NCBI GenBank assembly: GCA_026004675.1
Contig: BPJP01000009.1
Location: 1 to 64,000 of the forward strand
Direction: 5' to 3'
Origin: Gemmatales bacterium
GTDB lineage: Bacteria; Planctomycetota; Planctomycetia; Gemmatales; Gemmataceae
Length of the DNA: 64,000 bases
The translations under genes were made by a program, and so were the position numbers. Numbering within the stretch: position 1 is the first letter of the stretch; the number at the start of each line of letters is the position of its first letter. This document shows positions 9,450 through 17,969 of this stretch, one piece after another. The notes below the pieces were generated by a model. It made no database searches. It saw nothing but the letters and a program-made list of their open reading frames with translations, and was not told the origin of the DNA.

Positions 9450-10765
9450 TTATTGCCCTGGAGCGACGTCGACGATGATCCCCTTTGGTTTAGCAAGGTC
9501 GACAATGATCGATTGCGTCGTTTCGGCGACGCCGATGTTCCCAGCACGGTCGGCGGCTTCGACACGCACATAGAAGCGATAGGGCACATCGACAGGCATG
9601 CGCCACACATATCGGCCTGTGTTTTCGAGATTCTCGGCGATCAGTTTCCAATTATTGTCGTCCGGTTTTTCAGCATAAGTGAGGCGAATCGGGCGTTCTG
9701 CCAGGTTTTTATCGCTGGCACTCCAGTTGATCGTCAGATTTCCGGCGTCATAGCCTCGCCCCACTTCAATTCCTTTCAGGCGAACGTCGGGCTTCGTCAG
9801 ATCGACCTCAACCCACACTTGCGGTTTATCGCCGACCTGTGGCGGGCTGTCGCTCAAACCGACGCCACTTTGGACCACGAGGGTGAAGCCATAAAGCCCT
9901 TCACCAGGAACGTCGATCACATAAGGTGACTTGGCCGACCTGTCTTCGCTGAATTTTTGCCAGTTTCGGCCGTCGCGCGTGAGCCAAAGTTCGACAACGG
10001 AAATCCCCGAACGGCCGACCTCTTCAACCTTGTAATCGAGCTTGATCCGTTTGCTGTTAACCAGACGAACGTTGGCGGGGCCATCGGTCCTTGGCCTGGG
10101 TTGTGCAGTAGTCACCTCGGCTTGATCGGCGACGACGATGGTGGCCTCGTCCAGATTGCCGGCGCGGTCGGCTGCACTCAAGCGAACTTCTATCGGTCCA
10201 GCGAACTGGGGACGCCAGCGATGCCGACCGAAAGCCTGCGGCGGAATACTGAGAGGAAGCCACTGCCCCCCCTCGTTGACTGCGGTAATCCACCCGTATG
10301 CTTGACTCGTCTAGATTCGCATCGCGAACATCCCATTCGATTTCCGCCGCATCCGCGTTTCGTCCCAGTGAGCGAATCTGAATGTCGGGAGCCCGAGTAT
10401 CGACAATCACTTTCAGCCCGGGAGGGGAGTTATCGATCGACAGTGGAAAGACACGATTATCGACATCGATGGTGCGCACAGTGAACCAATACAAGCCGTC
10501 ATTGGGGGCGGAAAAAGTGAAAAACCCTTTATCCGGTTTGGCGCTGGCGTGGAAACGCCAGGTCGCGCCCTGGTCGATCGATACGTACAGTTGCACTTCT
10601 TTGAGACGGGCGCGCACCATTTTCCGTTTGGAACGGGATGCGAAACATTCTTTGTCTGGTAAAAGTCGTGTCGTCGGGAGTCTGAGCGCGGAGGGAGGAT
10701 GCGGCCAGGAGAACCGCTGCGAGAAGAATCCAACAGTTGCCGGGGCATCGTAGCCAACGAAACAT
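9450..10765 (-). CDS. Secreted Ig-like/beta-sandwich repeat protein, two frameshifts
   Basis: Three minus-strand frames assemble into one exported protein of about 438 aa. The start at 10765 gives a signal peptide (WILLAAVLLAASSLRAQ). The frame then changes at a TTTT run (10620-10623 on plus) and again at a seven-C run (10266-10272). Taking one base out of each restores continuous sequence, for example RSQRGGQWLPLSIPPQAFG across the second site. The body repeats a beta-sandwich pattern: QLYVSIDQGATW, ELWLTRDGRNWQKF and AADRAGN occurring twice. These resemble extracellular Ig/FnIII-like units. A role in the cell envelope or in ligand binding is inferred. Confidence 0.65.
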
Positions 10766-10957
10766 GGGTAACTACCCTCCACGTCGACGTTCGTTCTCGG
10801 CGCGCACCGTGCCTGCTGCGGGGCTCGGCAACAACAATAACCTGTCATCTCCCTTTATCGTCCGGTAAACTCCGCCGACTTGACGTATTTTTGAAAATAT
10901 TTGGCGGCTTGAAGGATCGACGACACATCGACCGCGAATCTGCTAAAGTATATCCAC

Positions 10958-11797
10958 ATGAATGCCATTGATGCACGATTCGATGACCTCCGCCGAAGAG
11001 GACGAAAGGCTTTCATTCCGTTCGTCACGGCTGGCGACCCTGATTCCGATGCCACGAAACAGTTCGTGGCGTCGCTGGTAGACCATGGCGCGGATTTGAT
11101 TGAAGTCGGCTTCCCTTACAGCGATCCGATCGCCGACGGCGCCGTGATTCAAGCATCCTATGCCCGTGCGCTGTCGCACGGGTTGCGCATTGATGATGTT
11201 TTCGCCTGCATCTCGCACCTTGCCGAGCTGCCCAATGTTCAAGCGAACCGCATTCCTCTTATCGGGATGGTTTCTTATACCCTTGTCTATCGCCGGGGAA
11301 TTGCCAGTTTCGTCGAACAGGCACAAAAAAGCGGTCTCAGCGGCGCGATCGTGCCTGACCTTCCCGTGGAAGAGTCGGACGAACTTTGCCGTCAGGCACG
11401 CAAGCGGGATTTCAAAATCATCCAACTCGTGACGCCGACGACCCCTCGTGAGCGGGCCCGGCGTATCGCCCAAGCCTCCAGCGGTTTCCTTTATTGCGTC
11501 AGTGTGACTGGCATCACCGGCGCACGAGCGACTCTCCCCACCGAGTTGGTAGAGCAACTTGCCTGGCTGCGACAACAAACCGATTTGCCGCTCTGTGTGG
11601 GATTCGGTATCAGCAAACCGGAACACGCCGAGCAATTGCGCAGTATTGCCGATGGTATCATTGTTGGCAGCGCCATCGTTCGGTTGATCGAACAAGCTGC
11701 GACGTGTCCTGTTGAACAAGTCGCCCAGGCAATCGGTTCGTTCGCTCGCTCGCTTGCGGACGCGTTGAACCCAGCGGTCGATTCGCCCGCTGGTTGA
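10958..11797 (+). CDS. trpA: Tryptophan synthase alpha chain
   Basis: 279 aa, normal length. It cleaves indole-3-glycerol phosphate to indole and glyceraldehyde 3-phosphate in the last step of tryptophan synthesis, working with TrpB. The catalytic Glu and Asp are in the block DLIEVGFPYSDPIADG; the phosphate-binding end has GFGISKPEHAEQL and GIIVGSAIV. trpB is not adjacent, so the trp genes appear dispersed in this organism. The frame is intact although it sits inside an indel-rich stretch. An upstream sequence TGCTAAAGT (10941-10949) could act as an extended -10. Confidence 0.96.
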   Translation: MNAIDARFDDLRRRGRKAFIPFVTAGDPDSDATKQFVASLVDHGADLIEVGFPYSDPIADGAVIQASYARALSHGLRIDDVFACISHLAELPNVQANRIPLIGMVSYTLVYRRGIASFVEQAQKSGLSGAIVPDLPVEESDELCRQARKRDFKIIQLVTPTTPRERARRIAQASSGFLYCVSVTGITGARATLPTELVEQLAWLRQQTDLPLCVGFGISKPEHAEQLRSIADGIIVGSAIVRLIEQAATCPVEQVAQAIGSFARSLADALNPAVDSPAG

Positions 11798-11841
11798 AAG
11801 AATGAAGATCGTTACAGCGGCTCGAATCGGCTTATTGGCCC

Positions 11842-11856
11842 TGTTCATGCTATAAT
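11842..11856 (+). promoter_or_regulatory. Candidate extended -10 promoter element
   Basis: TATAAT at 11851-11856 is preceded by TGC, matching an extended -10, and lies 32 bases before the start of the small glycine-rich membrane protein. No good -35 is seen at 17 bases. Assignment is by consensus only. Confidence 0.35.
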
Positions 11857-11888
11857 TCAAAAGACCCGTCTTGAGCAGGGGGTGAGGC

Positions 11889-12197
11889 ATGGGCAAGTTT
11901 CTGGCGGCAATAGTCGGTCTCGCTCTAGGACTTATGGGCGGTGCGATGGGGTCGATTTACGTAGCCCAGTCTGCGACCCCATCGAACCAGGTTGTGATGG
12001 GCGTCATCGCCGGCGCTATCTTGGGGCTGATTGGCGGCAGCATTATCGGGGAGGTCGGCAAGTCATCGGGGACTCCCGGTGAAGCGACTGGCGCCAAGAT
12101 CGGAGGACTGGCGGGCGGAATCGGCGGCTTCATCGGCGCAACCCAATCTGGAATCGTCCTTGATCTGCTTCGCACATTGAACATCGCTCCATTATGA
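11889..12197 (+). CDS. Glycine-rich small membrane protein
   Basis: 102 aa. It begins with a hydrophobic segment (FLAAIVGLALGLMGGAMGSIYVA), followed by a second (VVMGVIAGAILGLIGGSIIG) and then GGLAGGIGGFIGA, giving a glycine-zipper-like pattern of two or three membrane helices. The start has a GGGGG tract upstream. Its stop overlaps the start of the glycerate kinase (ATGA), suggesting translational coupling. Function unknown. Confidence 0.7.
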   Translation: MGKFLAAIVGLALGLMGGAMGSIYVAQSATPSNQVVMGVIAGAILGLIGGSIIGEVGKSSGTPGEATGAKIGGLAGGIGGFIGATQSGIVLDLLRTLNIAPL

Positions 12198-13546
12198 AGT
12201 CTCCCGATCGTTTACGCCGCGACGCCCGGTCCATCTTCGAGGCGGCTTTAACCGCCGTTCGGGCGGACGATCTCATTCTCAAGGCACTGGCCGATCCGGA
12301 GTTAGCCTGGCAAGAGACTTTGCAAGCCGCCAGTCGTATTCTTGTCGTCGGTGCCGGCAAAGCTGGCGCCGCCATGAGTTCTGCCTTCGAATGGGGCGCT
12401 TCCCGGCGACTTGTTGTCTCGCGTCGAAGGGGTCGTCAACGTTCCCAATGAATTGGTTCGTCCTTTACGGCGGATCGAACTGCATGGGGCTCGGCCGGCG
12501 GCCAGCAACCAACCAACCGTCGACGGTGTCGCTGGGGTCGAGAGGATGCTGGGCCTTGTCCGAAGCGCCGGAAGCGACGATGTGGTTGTCTGTCTCTTGT
12601 CCGGCGGCGGCTCGGGGCCTTGATGCCGGCACCAGTGGACGGCGTGACACTTGAGGAAAAGCAAGAAATCTCCCGCCTGCTGCATCGCTGTGGTGCGACC
12701 ATCAACGAGATGAACGCCGTCCGCAAAACATCTTTCACGTGTCAAGGGAGGTCAGTTCGTTCGTGGTTTTCAGGGACGTTCCCTGGTTGAGCTTGATTAT
12801 TTCCGACGTAATCGGCGATCCGCTCGACGTGATTGCTTCCGGTCCGACTGCGGCTGATCCAACCACGTTCGCCGACGCAATGGCGGTTTTGGAAAAATAC
12901 GATTTGCTTGAACAGGCACCAGATTCCGTTATCAGGTATTTGCAGCTAGGCATCGCTGGCCAGGTCCCCAGAAACGCTCAAATCGTTGCCTGCCAACGTT
13001 AGGAATCACATTATCGCCAACAACGGCACGGCCCTTTGTGCGGCTGAGGCCAAGGCCAAAGAATTGGGCTATGCCGTTGTCAACCTCGGGTCGTTCGTCG
13101 AAGGAGAAACTCGCCAGGTAGCCGTCGCCATGGCGGGAGTGGCACGCAGCATCCAAGCGACTCACACCCCGATTCCTCCCCCAGCGTGCCTTTTGATAGG
13201 CGGCGAAACCACCGTAACGCTGGCCAGGGATCATGGACTGGGAGGCCGAAACCAGGAGTTCGTCCTTGCTGCATTGCACTATCTTAAACAAGGCCATTTC
13301 GAAAACATTGCGATTTTGTCGGCTGGCACTGATGGCGAAGATGGCCCGACAGATGCTGCCGGCGCCTGTGCCGATGCGCGCACACTCCAGACCGCTGCTT
13401 CGCTTCGCCTCGAGCCACAGGCTTTCCTCGACCGTAACGACGCCTACCATTTTTTCCAAGCTACCGGCGATCTGATCAGGACCGGGCTGACTGAGACCAA
13501 TGTGATGGATGTCCGGCTCTTTCTGGTCGCGGAAAAAATGCAATGA
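12194..13546 (+). pseudogene. Glycerate 2-kinase (MOFRL/GckA family) broken by about five indels
   Basis: A full-length glycerate kinase can be traced from the ATG at 12194 to the stop at 13546, but only by switching frame about five times. Ordered family blocks are present: ILVVGAGKAGAAMS, LSGGGSG, LIISDVIGDPLDVIASGP, LLIGGETTVT, GLGGRNQEF, and SAGTDGEDGPTDAAGA. Frame changes fall near GGGG 12393-12396, GGGG near 12613, AAAA near 12726-12729, about 12770-12790, and about 12973. At least three sit in homopolymers. There are few other lesions, so either the gene decayed very recently or the assembly is poor here. The intact enzyme would phosphorylate D-glycerate to 2-phosphoglycerate. Confidence 0.8.
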
Positions 13547-14038
13547 ATTGTAACAATTACTTCAAAGTTATCTTGTCGTACCGCGTCGCAACGGCTCCCA
13601 ATCCGCAAAAAACCGCGGAATTCGCGATGTCGGCAACTTCTAATTCCTTGGCACGTGCTTTGCTCCATGAAGAGTGGTGCTCCGTCAAGCATCCATTGCC
13701 TTCGGGGCCGGAACAGAAGAGGCTCGGGTTGCGTCCCGAAGCAGCGGCGTTTTCCAAATCGCAGTCGATTTGGCAGACGCCGTTTTTTTTTGGACACGTC
13801 ATCAACAGCCGTCTGCCGCTTTTCAAAGCGTTCGTAGCTTTCTCAACTCACGCGTAACACGGTTTGGCAAATCCGGCAAATTGGTCCGTTTCTGCAGAGC
13901 GGTACCTGCCTTTTCATGTTCGCCAAAGCCGGCAGTTTTGAATAAACGGGCCAGTTTGCTCGATAACTGTTCTACGGACAGCGCCACCCGACAGGTCTTT
14001 GTCCAGAATGATAACGTTTACAGTCGTGGGAGGAAAAA
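13547..14038. other. 492-base intergenic region without a convincing gene
   Basis: Open frames exist on both strands (for example 13674-14042 plus) but their translations are Arg/Ser-rich, lack a Shine-Dalgarno and resemble no family. No cobalamin-type riboswitch boxes are visible before the TonB receptor. A GGGAGG site lies just before its ATG. Given the frameshifts nearby, a decayed gene here cannot be ruled out. Confidence 0.4.
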
Positions 14039-16270
14039 ATGAAGACCCAGTGCGTACGTTGGGTGGTCGGCCTCTGCGCCGTGGCGCTTTTGGCAGGCTT
14101 TGCCAGCAGTCAAGAGAAAGACAAGAAAGGAGTGGACGTAACCGCACCGCCGATCGACAAAAAAGGGGTCGATGTGACCGCTCCGCCGATCGACCAGCCG
14201 CCTCCATTTCCGCCACCACCGCCGACACCAAATTACCTGACGCCCACAACCGGCGCTTCCCCATTCGACTACCAAGGGTCGCCGTTCAATCAGTTTAACT
14301 ACGTTACGCCGACCGTCACGGGTGCTCCGGTCGATGGATTTTATACGCCTCGCTCGTTGACGGAAATCGACCAAACCCGCATCAACGAGCGGACGGCAGG
14401 CACCACGCCTTTTCTGTTCCAGGGCATCCCTGGTTTGTTGATCCAGCGAACGAACGCTGGCGGCGGTTCGGTCATCCTGCGTGGCCGAAACGGCAACCAG
14501 AACCTGATCATGGTCGATGGCATTCCCATCAATGACGCCGGCTGGCGGTTTGGCAACGTCCAATACCTGAACACGATCGATCCCGGCATCATCGAACGGA
14601 TCGAAGTGATTCGTGGTCCGGCGAGCGTTTTGTACGGCTCTGGCGCAGTCGGCGGCGTCGTCAACATCATCACCAAAAGCCGCAAAGACTTCAGCCAAAC
14701 GATGGATTTTGGCGGCAACATCATCACCAATTTCAGCACGGCTTTGGAAAGTCCCTATAACCGTGTCGATTTTCAGGGTAATTTCTTGAACTTCGGCTGG
14801 TACGGTGGAGGCAGCTATTTCAATCTCGGTGCCGTCCATGCCGGACAGGGAATCGATTTCGCCAACGATATCGTCAGCTACAGCCAACGAGCCGCTGACG
14901 TTCGCCTCGACTGGCTGGCGACCGACATCTGGACCGTCACCTTCGATTACCAGCACCTGCTTCAGCCCAGCGTGCCACGAACCGACCGCTTTCCGACGCC
15001 TCTTATCGATCCGACACGTTTCACGAATCGGCCGACGTTCTTCCATCAAAACCGCGACTTCGGCTACGTTCGGCTTCAAGGTTTCGACGATACCCCTGGG
15101 TTGATCAACGCCATCACCGTCACCCTGGCTTTGCAACAGCGCCGCGAAGGTCGCACTGAATTCGATAACCGACGTGCCGATCGGATGCGTTTGACGGACC
15201 GCTTCGAACGCGTCATCAATGGCTATGTCGACATCCGGGGTTATACCTTCGTGACGCCGTACAACACACTGGCCTATGGCACGACCTTTATCCATGATTC
15301 GGTGTACGCATCGCGGTTTCGCAACACCAACGGCGGCCCGGTCTCGTTTATTACGCCGAGTTTGCCACCCAATGGCATCTACGATCAGTTCGGTATCTTC
15401 GTTACGGACCGCCAGGAAGTTACCGATTGGTGGTTTCTCAACGGTGGTATCCGTTACACGAACATCAATGCCGAAGGCTTTGTCGGTGTTGGTACCGATA
15501 CCCCCTTCCTCCTCGATCGCAATTTCCAGGATTGGTCAGCGGAATTCGGCTCAGTCGTCGTGTTGACCGACAACATCAACTGGGTAGCCAGCATCAGCGA
15601 AGGTTTCCGCGCTCCGAATCTGGACGACCTGGCGACGAGCGACCGTGCTACCAGCCAGGGGCAGGATTTTGGCGCCGTCACCCTTTCGCCGGAACGTACC
15701 ATCAACTATGAAACGGGATTGAAATTCCGCGGTCGGCGTTTTGTCGGGTCCGCCGTTTGGTTCTATTCGGAAAACCCCGTGCAGATCGTCCGTGTTCCCA
15801 CCAACGGATCCAATGTCCGCGCGAACACGAAAGGCTATCTTCGCGGTACTGAAATCGAAGGCGCGTGGTTTGTGACCGACAACTTCTCGCTGTTCACCGC
15901 GGGTAGCCACACCTATGGCAATGACACGACACTCGGGTCCCCGCTTACCCGTGTCAACCCTGCTTACCTCGCCGTAGGCGGCCGCTGGGCTGGTCAAACA
16001 CCTCGCATCGGCCTGTATATCGAAGGTTGGACCGAAATGATGGGCAAACAAACCCGGCTTAGCCCCGGCGACCGGAACGATATCCGGATCCCTGTCGGCG
16101 GCACGCCGGCCTGGCAAACGGTCAATCTGCGTTGCGGTATCGATGCCCGCCAGTACGGCCAGTTGACGCTCGGCCTGTACAACATTTTCGACCAGCATTA
16201 TCGAATCCACGGCAGCGGCGTCGATTCACCCGGCATCGACTTTCGGGTGAACTACCAGCTGTCTTATTGA
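14039..16270 (+). CDS. TonB-dependent outer-membrane receptor
   Basis: 743 aa with a signal peptide (VVGLCAVALLAGFASS). A 12-residue unit GVDVTAPPIDKK is present twice at about residues 31-53, followed by a proline-rich linker (QPPPFPPPPPTP) and then the plug domain, with SVILRGRNGNQNLIMVDG and IERIEVIRGPASVLYGSGA. The rest is a beta-barrel ending in the aromatic residue Tyr. It imports an unidentified ligand, such as a siderophore or vitamin, using TonB energy. The ATG is preceded by GGGAGG. A good intrinsic terminator follows the stop. No transporter genes adjoin it. Confidence 0.92.
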   Translation: MKTQCVRWVVGLCAVALLAGFASSQEKDKKGVDVTAPPIDKKGVDVTAPPIDQPPPFPPPPPTPNYLTPTTGASPFDYQGSPFNQFNYVTPTVTGAPVDGFYTPRSLTEIDQTRINERTAGTTPFLFQGIPGLLIQRTNAGGGSVILRGRNGNQNLIMVDGIPINDAGWRFGNVQYLNTIDPGIIERIEVIRGPASVLYGSGAVGGVVNIITKSRKDFSQTMDFGGNIITNFSTALESPYNRVDFQGNFLNFGWYGGGSYFNLGAVHAGQGIDFANDIVSYSQRAADVRLDWLATDIWTVTFDYQHLLQPSVPRTDRFPTPLIDPTRFTNRPTFFHQNRDFGYVRLQGFDDTPGLINAITVTLALQQRREGRTEFDNRRADRMRLTDRFERVINGYVDIRGYTFVTPYNTLAYGTTFIHDSVYASRFRNTNGGPVSFITPSLPPNGIYDQFGIFVTDRQEVTDWWFLNGGIRYTNINAEGFVGVGTDTPFLLDRNFQDWSAEFGSVVVLTDNINWVASISEGFRAPNLDDLATSDRATSQGQDFGAVTLSPERTINYETGLKFRGRRFVGSAVWFYSENPVQIVRVPTNGSNVRANTKGYLRGTEIEGAWFVTDNFSLFTAGSHTYGNDTTLGSPLTRVNPAYLAVGGRWAGQTPRIGLYIEGWTEMMGKQTRLSPGDRNDIRIPVGGTPAWQTVNLRCGIDARQYGQLTLGLYNIFDQHYRIHGSGVDSPGIDFRVNYQLSY

Positions 16271-16335
16271 TTCCCCAATGGCAACCGCGAGGCGGAAGTC
16301 CGCTTTCGCCTCGCTGCTTGCGGTTCTCATTCCAG

Positions 16336-16368
16336 ACCGGCCGATAGGGTTTCCTGTCGCCGGTTTTT
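16336..16368 (+). terminator. Intrinsic terminator after the TonB receptor
   Basis: The arms ACCGGCCGATAGG and CCTGTCGCCGGT pair with one bulge and one G-U, close on a GTTT loop and run into five T. It lies 66 bases after the stop. A further perfect repeat, GCGAGGCG/CGCCTCGC, lies between them. Confidence 0.7.
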
Positions 16369-16371
16369 CGT

Positions 16372-17961
16372 TTATGGCCGCCAAGGCTGTCCCTGACTCA
16401 CAGTCACATGATATTGCTGGGGCAATTCGTTCTTGCTGACGACACCGTCGCCGTTTTCGTCCCAGGCGGCAAGGACCGTCCACGCCCCGCTCAGTTCCTG
16501 CGTGCTCAGCAGAGAATCGCGATCCCGATCGAGAAGTTGAAACAGGCCTCGTTGCAAATCGAGTATGGTCAACACGACATGGCCACGAACCGCCTCGCGT
16601 TGCAAGGCGACAAAGGAATCGAACTCTGCTATGCTGACTTTTCCATCCCAGTTCTTGTCCAGAATCGGGGCCAGGGCAGCAAAATTCTTTGACGAACGGA
16701 TGTCACGGCGATCCAAAACGCCGTCACTGTCCGCATCCGTTTCCAAAAACGTGGCAACGGCAAGCCGGTTGCTTGCCTCGAAAACCGCTTGCAATCGGCC
16801 ATGCATCGCCTTCAAATCAACCAGACAGGTGGGGGTACGCAGGGTCGGAATCCCGGCAAGCCCAGTCGATACTGCGAATTCTCTTGTTTCTGTCTTCTTC
16901 GACGGCCGCATCCTTGTCGTCAGCTTCTTCCACGGATCAGTGCGAAGTTCGACCTCGACCACGTAATCGGGCTGCTGCCATTGCCGAAGTTCACCGGCAC
17001 TCCATTCGCCATTGCGGTCGGCATCCAAGGAATCGAAAAGCTCCGCCGGCAGACCCACTTCGCCTCTTGACAGACGATCGTTTCGGTTCTTGTCATACCG
17101 ATGCATGAGCTGCTCGATCATCTGCTCGTTTATGCTTCCTGAAGGCAGAAAGGCGAAGCGAGACGTCTGCGCGAATTCGCGATTGCCCAGTGGGTATAAC
17201 GGACCCGTCTGCCCAGCCACTTCTTCAGGAGAAAGCAAACCATCTTGATTGTGATTGCATCGTGCCAGCCCGGCCGTTAGTCGAACGCAATCGGCTTGCG
17301 ACAAATTGCCATCCTGGTCTTGATCCAAAAGCTCGAAGAGTGCAGCGCTGAGCTGCTCCGACCATTCGGGTGATCGGCCAGCGAGAACTTGGACTGGAAA
17401 GGTGCCCCCTTTCAGCGAATGAAGGAGCAATTCTTCGCGCGAAACTCGACCGTCACGTGGAGCACGATCGATCGCGTCGAAATCGCAGAACTGGCTGGAG
17501 TCGGTGAACACGAACGCCCAGACGGGACGACTCAACAGCGACGCTGGAACGCGTGATATTTCTTTCCTGTCCAGCGCGCGATTTCCGTCCAAATCGAGGC
17601 AGGCCAGCAGTCGGTCGAAGTATGCGTTCCAGATATCGCGGACGGGTATGCCGTCGATGGTAACATGAAAACCCAACCGAACAGGCCGTCGGTGGTCGAA
17701 AAACATCAACTCGAACGCGGGTGTGGAGGAGACGAGACGGTGCCCTGCCTGTTGAATCATTCGAGCCGGTTGCGGCGTTGGCTCGAACTGATCGATCGAT
17801 ACGACATCGTGGACGTAGATGGCGGCCGCGATGTACAGCAGAAGGATTTGTCCCGCCAGGCAAAGAAGCCACGGCGGCAGGATAGTGGTCTTTGAACCAC
17901 TGGCGAACGAACGCGCGCGCACCCTTCTCGCAGCCCCACTTCGTGTGCGATCAGCAGTCAT
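16372..17961 (-). CDS. Membrane-anchored multi-EF-hand protein
   Basis: 529 aa. The N-terminus is basic, then one membrane segment (WLLCLAGQILLLYIAAAIYV), so the bulk is probably extracytoplasmic. About nine EF-hand-like Ca-binding loops follow, including DLDGNRALDRKE, DQDQDGNLSQAD, NHNQDGLLSPEE, DKNRNDRLSRGE, DADRNGEWSAGE, DADSDGVLDRRD, DKNWDGKVSIAE, DRDRDSLLSTQE and DENGDGVVSKNE. Its start is 8 bases past the stop of the prenyltransferase-repeat gene, with AGGA upstream, so the two are almost certainly cotranscribed. A calcium-dependent envelope or scaffold role is inferred; no catalytic domain was recognised. Confidence 0.8.
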   Translation of the reverse strand: MTADRTRSGAARRVRARSFASGSKTTILPPWLLCLAGQILLLYIAAAIYVHDVVSIDQFEPTPQPARMIQQAGHRLVSSTPAFELMFFDHRRPVRLGFHVTIDGIPVRDIWNAYFDRLLACLDLDGNRALDRKEISRVPASLLSRPVWAFVFTDSSQFCDFDAIDRAPRDGRVSREELLLHSLKGGTFPVQVLAGRSPEWSEQLSAALFELLDQDQDGNLSQADCVRLTAGLARCNHNQDGLLSPEEVAGQTGPLYPLGNREFAQTSRFAFLPSGSINEQMIEQLMHRYDKNRNDRLSRGEVGLPAELFDSLDADRNGEWSAGELRQWQQPDYVVEVELRTDPWKKLTTRMRPSKKTETREFAVSTGLAGIPTLRTPTCLVDLKAMHGRLQAVFEASNRLAVATFLETDADSDGVLDRRDIRSSKNFAALAPILDKNWDGKVSIAEFDSFVALQREAVRGHVVLTILDLQRGLFQLLDRDRDSLLSTQELSGAWTVLAAWDENGDGVVSKNELPQQYHVTVSQGQPWRP

Positions 17962-17969
17962 CGGAATTC

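Noticed and set aside
10858..10957. Tryptophan attenuator before trpA
   Set aside because: There is no short ORF with Trp codons and no terminator-like hairpin with a T-run.
13800..14038. Cobalamin riboswitch upstream of the TonB receptor
   Set aside because: The B12-box pattern and conserved core segments are not present.
13674..14042. Plus-strand ORF (122 codons) before the TonB receptor
   Set aside because: Arg/Ser-rich translation, no ribosome site and overlap with the receptor start.
14018..15295. Minus-strand ORF (425 codons) over the TonB receptor
   Set aside because: Antisense shadow of a gene with clear plug and barrel motifs.
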